Below the pieces are notes generated by a model. The model saw nothing but the letters and a program-made list of their open reading frames with translations. It was not told where the DNA came from and made no database searches. DNA of 64,000 nucleotides from Candidatus Accumulibacter appositus (lineage in GTDB: Bacteria; Pseudomonadota; Gammaproteobacteria; Burkholderiales; Rhodocyclaceae): NCBI GenBank assembly GCA_000585055.1, contig JEMX01000007.1, forward strand, positions 7,718-71,717, written 5' to 3'. Positions within the stretch are counted from its first letter, which is position 1. Every line of letters starts with the position of its first letter. Position numbers and translations under genes: made by a program. This document shows, one piece after another, positions 54,181 through 64,000 of the stretch.

Positions 54181-56360
54181 ATGATTGACAATGCAGAGAT
54201 CATTTCTCTTTGTCGGGCCGAACACGGCAACCCCTACGCAGTCCTGGGAATGCACACCGACGCCGACGAGCGGCTATGGGTGCGCAGCATGCAACCGGGC
54301 GCACTCGCGGTGGCGGTGGTCGACGCCAAGACCGGCAAACAGGTCGCCGAGCTCAAGGAACGTGACGTCGATGGGGTCGAGGGTTTTTTTGAGGGCGTCA
54401 TCCCGCGCCGCCGCAACGACTTCGCCTACCGCCTGCGCATCACCTGGGAGAGTGGCGTCCAGGAAATCGAAGATCCGTATCGCTTCTGGGCCGTACTCGG
54501 CGAGATGGACGTCTGGCTGCTTGCCGAAGGTTCGCACATGCGCCCCTTCGAGCGTCTCGGCGCGCACCTCTGTGAAATAGATGGCGTCGCCGGAACGGCG
54601 TTTGCGGTCTGGGCGCCTGACGCCCAGCGAGTCAGCGTCGTCGGTGACTTCAACAACTGGGACGGCCGTCGCCACCCGATGCGCCTGCGCCGCGAATGCG
54701 GTGCCTGGGAGATCTTCCTACCCGGCGTCAGCGCCGGCGCCCGCTACAAATATGAAATCCGCTCCCGCCACGGCCATCTGCTGCCCCTCAAGTCCGACCC
54801 CTACGGCTTCGAAGCCGAGATGCGGCCATCGACCGCCTCGGTGGTCTGTGCTCTGCCCCCACCGGTCGAGGCCGCGCCGGTCCCGGCCGGCGACCAGCTC
54901 GGTGCACCAGTGTCGATCTACGAAGTGCACCCGGCTTCGTGGCGGCGCGCCGACGATGGCGGCTTTCCCGACTGGCAACGCTTGACCGACACCTTGATTC
55001 CCTACGTCGTAGACCTGGGCTTCACCCATCTTGAGCTGCTGCCGATTTCCGAGCACCCCTTCGACGGTTCCTGGGGCTACCAACCGCTCGGGCTTTACGC
55101 ACCGACCGCCCGTCACGGTAGTCCGGCCGGCTTCCGCAAGTTCGTCAGCGCCTGCCACAGCGCCGGCCTGAGGGTCATCGTCGACTGGGTTCCGGCGCAT
55201 TTCCCGACCGACGAACACGGTCTCAGTCGCTTTGACGGCGATGCCCTCTACGAGCACGCCGATCCCCGCGAAGGCATGCACCAGGACTGGGGCACGCTGA
55301 TCTACAACTTCGGTCGTCGCGAAGTGAGCAACTACCTGATCGGCAACGCGCTGTTCTGGATCGAGCGTTACGGCGTCGACGGCCTGCGCGTCGATGCCGT
55401 GGCCTCGATGCTCTACCGCGACTACAGCCGCTCCGAAGGGCAGTGGGTACCGAACGTACATGGCGGCCGCGAGAACCTCGAGGCGGTCGCCTTCCTGCGC
55501 CGCATGAACGAGGCCCTCGGCCAGGAACACCCGGCGGCCGACACCTACGCCGAGGAATCGACCGCCTGGCCGATGGTCAGCCGGCCGCCGTCGATGGGCG
55601 GTCTCGGTTTCCACTACAAGTGGAACATGGGCTGGATGCACGACGTGCTGTCCTACATGTCGCAAGACCCCATTTATCGCCGCTATCATCACAACAAGCT
55701 CAGCTTCGGGATGATGTACGCCTTCACCGAGAACTACGTCCTGCCGCTGTCGCACGATGAAGTGGTGCATGGCAAGGGTTCGCTGATCAACAAGATGCCC
55801 GGCGACACCTGGCAGAAATTCGCCAACCTGCGTTCACTGTATGGCTTCATGTGGGCACACCCGGGCAAGAAGCTGCTCTTCATGGGCGGCGAGTTCGGCC
55901 AGTGGAGCGAGTGGAATGAAGCCGTCTCGCTGGACTGGGCCTTGCTCGACTTTCCGAACCACGCCGGCGTGCGCAATCTGGTTCGCGACCTCAACAGCCT
56001 TTACCGCAGCCGTCCGGCCTTGCATGAGGTCGATTTCGAACCGGCGGGTTTCGAGTGGATTGCTGCCGACGATGCCGACAATTCGGTGGTCGCCTTCGTG
56101 CGCTGGACGCGTGACCGTTCGCGCGCCATGCTCTATGTCGGCAACTTCACGCCGGTCGTTCGCCAGGGCTACCGCATCGGAGTGCCCAATGCCGGCAGGT
56201 TCTACGAGCGCATCAACACCGACTCGCAGCACTATGGCGGCAGCAACGTCGGCAACGGGGCCGACGGCCTGGTCGCCGAAGCGGTCCCTGCGCACGGCCG
56301 CGACTACTCGCTGAGCCTCACCCTGCCACCGCTCGGGGCGCTGTTCCTCGAATGGGTGCC

Positions 56361-56364
<4 letters not shown>
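54181..56364 (+). CDS. glgB: 1,4-alpha-glucan branching enzyme
   Basis: GlgB makes the alpha-1,6 branches in glycogen. The start at ATG 54181, 9 nt after GAGGA, gives 727 residues (E. coli 728); a GTG two codons earlier is also possible. Order: an N1 domain, CBM48 (with FAVWAPDAQRVSVVGDFNNWDGR), the GH13 barrel with nucleophile Asp in DGLRVDAVASMLYRDYSR, catalytic Glu in AEESTAWP and the HDE of LPLSHDEVVHGKGSL, then a C-terminal beta domain. Its stop overlaps the glgX start by 4 nt (ATGA). Confidence 0.97.
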
Positions 56365-58370
<2,006 letters not shown>

Positions 58371-58384
58371 GACCGTCGGACGGC

Positions 58385-59236
58385 ATGGCAACGGTCGGCA
58401 AGCGGGCCGCTGCGCGCCGATCGCTACGCAGCTTGCTCGCTTGCGCTCTCCTCGCGCTGAGCGCCACGGTAGCCGACGCCGAGACCATCACTAACGCCCG
58501 CTATGCGGCGCCAGTCGAACGCTATGGCCATTTCGCACTTGGCCGACCCCACGAATATGCCCGCCTGACGGTGAGCACCGCCGCCGGCCAGCGCCATGCG
58601 CTCGAACTTCCCGACGACGAGGTGTTCGAGGATCTGACACCGCGCCTGCTCACCCTGGCCGCCGGCGAGCCGCCAGAACTCTTGGTCATCGTCAGCCACC
58701 GCAACAGTGGAGCGCGCCTGGCGCTGATCGGCTTGCATGACGGCCGCCTGGACATCAGCGCGCAATCGCCGCCCATCGGCACACCCATGCGCTGGCTGAA
58801 CCCGGTCGGCGTTGCCGATCTCGACGGCGACGGGCAAGCCGAAATCGCCGCAGTCACCACCCCGCATCGCGGCGGTACGCTGCGCGTCTACCGGCGCACA
58901 GGAAAACAGCTGCTCGAAATTGCCGCGCTGGCCGGCGTTTCCAATCACACTTACGGCTCGCCCGAGCTCGGCCTGTCGACGCCCGTCGCCATCGCCGGGC
59001 GAACGCAGCTGCTGCTCCCCGACCCGACACACCGCCGCCTGCGCCTCATCGCGCTGCAAGACGGGCAACTGGTCGAGACGGCCCACTGCCCGCTCGCCGC
59101 ACCGCTGTCCGGCGCAGTCAGGCAGGCCTCAGCGACCGAGGTTGCGGTTGAACTGCGCTCGGGGCCGGCGCTGATCGCGCTGCAGGATTGCCCGGCAAGC
59201 GCGCCCGGCGCAGCGCCGCAGCGAATCGCCCGATAA
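58385..59236 (+). CDS. exported FG-GAP/VCBS-repeat protein
   Basis: A 283-residue protein of unknown function, starting 14 bp after glgX. A signal peptide (about 12-33: LRSLLACALLALSATVADA) directs it to the periplasm or outside. The centre has one clear FG-GAP-type calcium-binding loop, VADLDGDGQAEIAAV, and other strands consistent with a beta-propeller. No catalytic motif is visible. The tight spacing suggests that it belongs to the glycogen operon, yet its exported location does not fit glycogen chemistry. Confidence 0.82.
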   Translation: MATVGKRAAARRSLRSLLACALLALSATVADAETITNARYAAPVERYGHFALGRPHEYARLTVSTAAGQRHALELPDDEVFEDLTPRLLTLAAGEPPELLVIVSHRNSGARLALIGLHDGRLDISAQSPPIGTPMRWLNPVGVADLDGDGQAEIAAVTTPHRGGTLRVYRRTGKQLLEIAALAGVSNHTYGSPELGLSTPVAIAGRTQLLLPDPTHRRLRLIALQDGQLVETAHCPLAAPLSGAVRQASATEVAVELRSGPALIALQDCPASAPGAAPQRIAR

Positions 59237-59246
59237 ATCGGGCGAT
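59225..59246 (+). terminator. hairpin with the FG-GAP gene stop codon in its loop
   Basis: ATCGCCCGA (59225-59233) pairs exactly with TCGGGCGAT (59238-59246), with a TAAA loop that includes the stop codon. There is no T-run, but the stem is strong and lies between converging genes, so it may end transcription from both sides. Confidence 0.5.
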
Positions 59247-59302
59247 GCGGCCTTCCTCGCCCGCAAATTCGTGGGTTGCCGGCACCTTCGGCGGCTGATC
59301 GC

Positions 59303-60283
59303 TCAGCGCCAGCCCCGCATCAACGCGACGCCGTGCGCCCCCGCACGGCAGGCCGTTTCGAGCATCTCAGGCTGCATCCCGCCGAGCGCGTAGACGGGCA
59401 GCGGCGAGCGTTCGACGAGGCGCGAGAATTCCGCCCAGCCAATGCCGGCAGCACCGGGATGAGTGGCGGTCGGCAGCAGCGGTCCAAGAACCACGAAGTC
59501 CAGCCCGAGCTGCGCCGCCCGCGCGAGATCGGCGGCGCTGTGGCAGGAGGCGGCGACGCGCGCGAAATCCGGCCGGCGGTCGAGCTGCCAGAGCTGTTGC
59601 GACGACAGGTGCAGGCCATGGGCGCCAACCGCACGGGCCAGTGCCTGGTCGTCGTTGATCAGCACGCATGCCTTTGGCGCGCAGCCGTTCCCATAGCTCT
59701 CAGGGCGCTCGTCGCCACCGGCGAGGGCCATGACCGCGCGCGCGAATTCCTCGCGCCGCTCGGGCGCCAGCGTCTTGTCGCGTAGCTGCAGCATGCCTAG
59801 CCCGCCGGCGAGGGCGCGCTCGATGCGCCGCAGTTCGGCCTCGACGCCATTCTCTTCGGCATTGCTCAGCGCATACAGCGGCGGCAGTTCGAGGGCCTGC
59901 AGGATCGGGCCGTTGGCCGGCAGGATCGGCGCGACGGTGGCCGGCTCGCCGACTTTCAACCAGGCGAAGGCGCTGTGCTCGATCGGCGCGATCTCGCCGT
60001 GCCAGGCGCGAATGCGGTAGAAACGCAGGCGGACGGTGGCATGCGGATAGGTGAACTCGCAGCAGACCCATGGCCAGACATCGTCGACCGTGATTCCCAG
60101 CTCTTCCTGCAATTCGCGGACCAGGGCCTGATAGACCGTCTCCCCCGGCTCGACCTTGCCACCGGGAAACTCCCAGTAGCCGGCGTAGACCTTGCCGGGC
60201 GGCCGTTGCGCGAGCAGGAACTCGGGCGCGGCCGCATCACCCCGCAAGAGGACGGCCGCGGCGACCTCGGTGATTGCAGTCAT
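59303..60283 (-). CDS. Nudix hydrolase fused to a ThiE-like domain
   Basis: A 326-residue fusion. The N-terminal Nudix domain (about 1-135) has the full box GGKVEPGETVYQALVRELQEELG and MutT-like context, suggesting removal of oxidised or unwanted nucleotides. The C-terminal half (about 150-326) is a TIM-barrel like thiamine phosphate synthase (LLQLRDKTL-type start GMLQLRDKTL, and GLDFVVLGPLLPT). The ATG at 60283 is used because no family sequence precedes it. Such Nudix-ThiE fusions occur in many proteobacteria. Whether the ThiE half still makes TMP is unclear. Confidence 0.88.
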   Translation of the reverse strand: MTAITEVAAAVLLRGDAAAPEFLLAQRPPGKVYAGYWEFPGGKVEPGETVYQALVRELQEELGITVDDVWPWVCCEFTYPHATVRLRFYRIRAWHGEIAPIEHSAFAWLKVGEPATVAPILPANGPILQALELPPLYALSNAEENGVEAELRRIERALAGGLGMLQLRDKTLAPERREEFARAVMALAGGDERPESYGNGCAPKACVLINDDQALARAVGAHGLHLSSQQLWQLDRRPDFARVAASCHSAADLARAAQLGLDFVVLGPLLPTATHPGAAGIGWAEFSRLVERSPLPVYALGGMQPEMLETACRAGAHGVALMRGWR

Positions 60284-60326
60284 CGGCGGCGACCCGCGCC
60301 CGCCGCCCGGCGCTGCAGACCGACGC

Positions 60327-61283
60327 TCATGCCTTGCGCGAGCGCTTGCGCACCGCTGGCGAGGCCGCAGGCAGCGCTTTGCTGCGCGACCGCTGCGGGC
60401 GCACTGGCGCCACCAGTTGCCGCCCCGCCCAGTCGCGCGCGAACTGCCAGGCAACGCGGCCGCTGCGTGAACCGCGCTCGAGTGCCCAGTTGAGCGCGTC
60501 GCGTTCGGCAACGGCTATCTCGTCCTGGGCGCAGCCGAAAGACTTGAGCCAGTGGGCAACGATATTCAGGTAGGCCTCCTGGTCGAACGGGTAGAACGAA
60601 ATCCACAGGCCAAAGCGCTCGGAGAGCGAGATCTTCTCCTCGATCGCCTCGCCGGGATGAATCTCCTCGCCGACGCGCTTGCTCTCGAGGTTTTCGGCGA
60701 AATACTCGGGCATCAGGTGACGGCGGTTGGAGGTGGCGTAGATCAGCACATTGTCGGGCGCGGCCGCGATCGAACCGTCGAGAACGACCTTGAGCGCCTT
60801 GTAGCGCGCATCGCCGGAGTCGAAGGACAGGTCGTCGCAAAAAATGATGAAGCGCTCGGGGCGCCCGTCGACCAGCTCGACGATATCCGGCAGATCGGTG
60901 AGATCGCCCTTCTCCACTTCGATGACCCGCAAGCCCTCGGCCGCGTAGGCATTGAGCAGCGCCTTGATCAGCGACGACTTGCCCGATCCACGCGCACCGG
61001 TGAGCAGCACATTGTTGGCCGGCTGGCCGGCGACGAAGTGCCGCGTATTGGCGTCGATGCGCGCTTTCTGCTGGTCGATATCGTGCAGGTCGTCGAGCCG
61101 GATCGCCGGCAGGCGACTGATCGCCTGCAGGTAGCCCACCCCACGGCTCTTGCGCCAGCGAAAGGCCTTTGCCGCCTGCCAGTCGGGCAAAGGCGATGCC
61201 GGTGGCAGCAAGGTTTCGATGCGTTCGAGGAAAACCTCGGCACGCTCCAGAAAGCTGGCAAGTTGCCGGAAGAGGTCGCTCAT
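60327..61283 (-). CDS. AAA-type ATPase, DUF815 family
   Basis: A 318-residue ATP-binding protein of unknown role. Walker A GARGSGKSS is near residues 95-103, Walker B IIFCDDLSF near 145-153, and YATSNRRHLMPEYF is the sensor-1 region typical of DUF815. The N-terminal 60 residues form amphipathic helices. The C-terminus is very basic (SRSKALPAASPAVRKRSRKA). It lies 43 bp before the Nudix-ThiE gene and is divergent from mltA. Confidence 0.85.
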   Translation of the reverse strand: MSDLFRQLASFLERAEVFLERIETLLPPASPLPDWQAAKAFRWRKSRGVGYLQAISRLPAIRLDDLHDIDQQKARIDANTRHFVAGQPANNVLLTGARGSGKSSLIKALLNAYAAEGLRVIEVEKGDLTDLPDIVELVDGRPERFIIFCDDLSFDSGDARYKALKVVLDGSIAAAPDNVLIYATSNRRHLMPEYFAENLESKRVGEEIHPGEAIEEKISLSERFGLWISFYPFDQEAYLNIVAHWLKSFGCAQDEIAVAERDALNWALERGSRSGRVAWQFARDWAGRQLVAPVRPQRSRSKALPAASPAVRKRSRKA

Positions 61284-61332
61284 CGGACGGTATACTCGAC
61301 GGTTTCAAAAACCCGACACTCTAGCGAAAACC

Positions 61333-62610
61333 ATGCCCGAAAGCCAATCACGGACGCCACAGAGAGTGCGCACAGTTCGCGCTCTTGCCGCCACTTTCCT
61401 GGCCTTGCTGCTCACCGCCTGCGGCACGCGCACCGAGGCGCCGAAAGGCGACTGCCCGGTCTGCCCGAGCTGCCCGGTGTGCGAACCGGGCGCGACTGGC
61501 GAACCGAGCGAGCCACCAAAGCCGGCCAAGCCACCCATTCCCGCGTACAAGCCACTGCAACCGGCACGCTGGAGCGACCTGCCGGCCTGGAGCGACGACG
61601 ATCTACGTGCCGCCTTGCCGGCTTTTCTGCAATCCTGCCGGGCCTTTGCCAAGCGTCCGCAATGGCCGCTGTGGCGTACGGCCTGCGAACAGGCACAGGC
61701 CCTACAGTCGCCATCCTCTGCCGCCATACGAAGCCTCTTCGAGGCCCGCCTGCAGCCGTGGCTGCTGACCAATCCCGACGGCAGCAGCGACGGCCTGGTG
61801 ACCGGCTACTACGAACCTCTACTGCGCGGTTCGCGAAGCCGCGGCAAACCCTATCTCGAAGCCGTCCTCGGCGTCCCCCCCGATCTGTTGCGGATCGACC
61901 TCGGCGCCGTCCAGCCCGAACTCAAGAACCTGCGGCTGCGCGGTCGCCTGGAGGGCAACAAGGTCGTTCCCTACTACTCGCGGGCGGAGATCACCAAGGA
62001 CGACCCGCCCAAGGGCGGCCGCGTCCTGCTCTGGGTCGACGACCCGGTTGAACTGTTCTTTCTGCAGATCCAGGGCTCGGGCCGCGTCCGCCTGCCCGAT
62101 GGCAGCATGACGCGGCTGGCTTTCGCCGACCAGAACGGCCACCCCTACCAGTCAATCGGCAAACTGCTCGTCGAGCGTGGCGAAATGAGCCTCGACCAGG
62201 CCTCGATGCAGGGCATCAAGCAATGGGCCCGGGCCAACCCCACGCGGCTCAGCGAACTGCTGAACGCCAACCCGCGCTACGTCTTCTTCAGCGAGCAGGC
62301 GATCAAGGGCGGCGACAGTGAGGGCCCGAACGGCGCGCTGGCGGTGCCGCTGACCGCCGAGCGCAGCATCGCCGTCGATCCCCGCCACGTCCCCCTTGGC
62401 GCGCCCGTTTTCCTGTCTACCACCCGACCGCTAACGAACACTCCCCTGCAACGCCTGATGCTCGCGCAGGATACCGGCAGCGCCATTCGCGGCGTCGTGC
62501 GTGCCGACTTCTTCTGGGGTTTCGGTGAACAAGCCGGCACCGAGGCCGGGCGAATGAAACAGCAAGGCAAGATGTGGGTACTCCTGCCACCGGGAGCCGC
62601 ACCAGAATAG
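61333..62610 (+). CDS. mltA: membrane-bound lytic murein transglycosylase A
   Basis: MltA cleaves peptidoglycan with formation of 1,6-anhydromuramic acid at the outer membrane. The product is 425 residues. The lipobox LLTAC puts the lipidated Cys at position 30. Unusually, residues 41-50 form C-x2-C-x2-C-x2-C (CPVCPSCPVC), followed by a Pro-rich linker. The MltA domain (VTGYYEPLLRGS) and the 3D domain with the catalytic Asp in MLAQDTGSAIRGVVRADFFWG are intact. It is transcribed apart from the DUF815 gene, which diverges from it. Confidence 0.93.
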   Translation: MPESQSRTPQRVRTVRALAATFLALLLTACGTRTEAPKGDCPVCPSCPVCEPGATGEPSEPPKPAKPPIPAYKPLQPARWSDLPAWSDDDLRAALPAFLQSCRAFAKRPQWPLWRTACEQAQALQSPSSAAIRSLFEARLQPWLLTNPDGSSDGLVTGYYEPLLRGSRSRGKPYLEAVLGVPPDLLRIDLGAVQPELKNLRLRGRLEGNKVVPYYSRAEITKDDPPKGGRVLLWVDDPVELFFLQIQGSGRVRLPDGSMTRLAFADQNGHPYQSIGKLLVERGEMSLDQASMQGIKQWARANPTRLSELLNANPRYVFFSEQAIKGGDSEGPNGALAVPLTAERSIAVDPRHVPLGAPVFLSTTRPLTNTPLQRLMLAQDTGSAIRGVVRADFFWGFGEQAGTEAGRMKQQGKMWVLLPPGAAPE

Positions 62611-62670
62611 GTTTGACGCGACACGGACTGGTGCATCGAGCCCCATAAAGAGGCATTGGTGGACAAAAAG

Positions 62671-62687
62671 CGCACCAACCCGGTGCG
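62671..62687 (+). promoter_or_regulatory. NtrC-like enhancer site upstream of amtB
   Basis: CGCACCAACCCGGTGCG has GCAC and GGTGC half-sites with a 6-nt gap, like the glnA sites. Its centre is about 85 bp upstream of the predicted amtB transcription start. A second half-site GGTGCA ends at 62635. Confidence 0.65.
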
Positions 62688-62737
62688 TTTTCGTTTCCAT
62701 GGCTTACGAATTCCTGCCCGCACGCACCATATAGTGC

Positions 62738-62753
62738 CGGCACGCATTTTGCT
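62738..62753 (+). promoter_or_regulatory. sigma-54 promoter of amtB
   Basis: CGGCACGCATTTTGCT has a full GGCACG -24 box and a TTGCT -12 box at the right spacing. The predicted start of transcription near 62764 gives a 22-nt leader that ends in AGGAGGAG (62776-62783). Confidence 0.85.
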
Positions 62754-62785
62754 TGATGGCTTCCACATGTTTTTCAGGAGGAGCC

Positions 62786-63988
62786 ATGGAAGTTCTCAAG
62801 TCTGGTAGCGACGTTCTCTTCATCTTGCTCGGCGGCATCATGGTCCTGGCAATGCACTCCGGTTTTGCCTTTCTCGAACTGGGCACGGTGCGCAAGAAGA
62901 GCCAGGTCAACGCGCTGGTGAAAATCCTTACCGACTTCTCGGTATCGACAATCGCCTATTTCTTCATCGGCTACAGCATCGCCTACGGCATCGATTTCTT
63001 CCACGGCGCCGACACGCTACTCCAGAAGAACGGTTACGAATTGACCAAGTTCTTCTTTCTGCTGACCTTTGCGGCCGCCATCCCGGCGATCGTTTCAGGC
63101 GGCATCGCCGAGCGCGCCAAGTTCAACCCGCAGCTGGCGGCTACCTTCATGATCGTCGCCTTCATCTATCCCTTCTTCGAGGGCATCGCCTGGAATCAGG
63201 CCTTCGGCGTGCAGGCCTGGCTGAAAGCGACCTATGGTGCCGAATTCCACGACTTCGCCGGATCGGTGGTGGTGCACGCCATGGGCGGCTGGATTGCCCT
63301 GCCGGCGGTGCTGCTGCTCGGCGCACGCCATGGGCGCTACAACCAGCAAGGGGGCATCTCCGCGCACCCGCCGTCATCGATCCCCTTTCTCGCGCTCGGC
63401 GCCTGGATTCTGACCGTCGGCTGGTTCGGCTTCAACGTGATGAGCGCACAGACCATCGAAAACATCTCCGGCCTGGTGGCCATGAACTCGCTGATGGCCA
63501 TGGTCGGCGGCACACTGGTGGCGCTGGTGGTGGGCAAGAACGACCCCGGTTTCGTGCATAACGGCCCGCTCGCCGGTCTGGTCGCCGTCTGTGCCGGCTC
63601 GGACATCATGCACCCGATGGGTGCGCTGGTCGTCGGCGGCATCGCCGGCGGCATGTTCGTGATGATGTTCACCCTCACCCAGAACCGCTGGAAGATCGAC
63701 GATGTCCTCGGCGTCTGGCCGCTGCACGGCCTGTGCGGCGCCTGGGGCGGTATTGCTGCCGGCATTTTCGGCAGCAAGGCGCTGGGCGGCGTCGGCGGCA
63801 TCGCCTTCATGCCGCAGCTGATCATGACCGTGCTGGCCATCGTCATCGCGCTAGTCGGCAGCTACATCGTCTATGGCGTGCTGAAAGCCAGCGTCGGCCT
63901 ACGCCTCGACCAGGAGCAGGAATACAACGGCGCCGACCTCTCGATCCACAACATCACCTCGACTCCGGAGCGGGAGAGTAACTGGTAA
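62786..63988 (+). CDS. amtB: ammonium transporter
   Basis: AmtB conducts ammonium or ammonia across the inner membrane and is gated by PII proteins. The start at ATG 62786 is fixed by AGGAGGAG 2 nt upstream and by the promoter, whose start site lies after an earlier in-frame TTG. The product is 400 residues with eleven expected helices. The twin-His pore residues are in VVVHAMGGWIALP and VWPLHGLCGAWGG. There is no N-terminal signal peptide like that of E. coli AmtB. The cytoplasmic tail GLRLDQEQEYNGADLSIH is the PII-contact region. The stop is 12 bp before the window end. Confidence 0.96.
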   Translation: MEVLKSGSDVLFILLGGIMVLAMHSGFAFLELGTVRKKSQVNALVKILTDFSVSTIAYFFIGYSIAYGIDFFHGADTLLQKNGYELTKFFFLLTFAAAIPAIVSGGIAERAKFNPQLAATFMIVAFIYPFFEGIAWNQAFGVQAWLKATYGAEFHDFAGSVVVHAMGGWIALPAVLLLGARHGRYNQQGGISAHPPSSIPFLALGAWILTVGWFGFNVMSAQTIENISGLVAMNSLMAMVGGTLVALVVGKNDPGFVHNGPLAGLVAVCAGSDIMHPMGALVVGGIAGGMFVMMFTLTQNRWKIDDVLGVWPLHGLCGAWGGIAAGIFGSKALGGVGGIAFMPQLIMTVLAIVIALVGSYIVYGVLKASVGLRLDQEQEYNGADLSIHNITSTPERESNW

Positions 63989-64000
63989 GAGCTGATTCAA

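Noticed and set aside
62725..62736. Second NtrC dyad GCACC-ATATA-GTGC overlapping the amtB promoter
   Set aside because: Its gap is 5 nt where the consensus has 6, and it abuts the -24 box, so I did not list it as an enhancer site.

Overview
This window looks like chromosomal backbone from a GC-rich betaproteobacterium. The gene families, the pilMNOPQ-aroK-aroB arrangement, the glnA-ntrB-ntrC cluster, two PEP-CTERM proteins and a glycogen gene set all suggest Rhodocyclales, possibly a Candidatus Accumulibacter-like organism; that placement is inference from gene content. I see no insertion sequences, phage genes, tRNA or rRNA genes, or CRISPR arrays. Most genes are housekeeping genes packed into operons with short or 4-nt overlaps.

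Layout from left to right. 1-1811: start of a large LEPR-XLL surface protein running off the left edge (minus). 2.0-2.6 kb: a PEP-CTERM protein. 2.9-6.1 kb: glmU-glmS, making and activating glucosamine for the cell wall. 6.4-12.5 kb: gltB-gltD, glutamate synthase. 13.1-16.1 kb: pntA-pntB transhydrogenase, then a hairpin-rich spacer and a CBS-pair protein. 17-24.7 kb: pilMNOPQ-aroK-aroB-dgt (minus), divergent from mrcA and an MsbA-like ABC transporter. 29.3-34.4 kb: an LPS-core operon with an LpxL-like acyltransferase, waaG, waaP and two further sugar-kinase-like genes, one holding two kinase domains. 34.5-37.1 kb: metK behind a structured leader, then an HD-GYP protein. 37.2-40 kb: an SPFH/SHOCT protein, coaX and birA. 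40-44.7 kb: glnA, a DUF4124 protein and ntrB-ntrC. 45-48 kb: rhodanese, nadA, an ArsC-like protein and hslO. 48.2-48.8 kb: a second PEP-CTERM protein. 49-59.2 kb: an FAD-linked oxidase, then glk-glgP-glgB-glgX and an exported FG-GAP protein. 59.3-64 kb: Nudix-ThiE fusion, DUF815 ATPase, mltA and amtB.

Nitrogen control is unusually legible. glnA has a -24/-12 (sigma-54) promoter with two NtrC-type dyads 31 bp apart, amtB has a -24/-12 promoter with one NtrC-like dyad, and ntrB-ntrC lie beside glnA. Glutamine synthetase, glutamate synthase and the ammonium channel together form the ammonium assimilation route.

The most notable observation is a shared regulatory module. The two PEP-CTERM genes, 45 kb apart and on opposite strands, each have a -24/-12 promoter, and each carries the same 21-bp sequence (core TGTCGGAAAATTTTACA) exactly 86 bp upstream of the first G of the -24 element. 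This points to one sigma-54-dependent activator for PEP-CTERM genes. Other points of interest are the metK leader, whose pairing could hide the ribosome binding site; an Hsp33 with only two of the four zinc cysteines; a tandem-kinase LPS protein; and an MltA with a four-cysteine motif after its lipobox.
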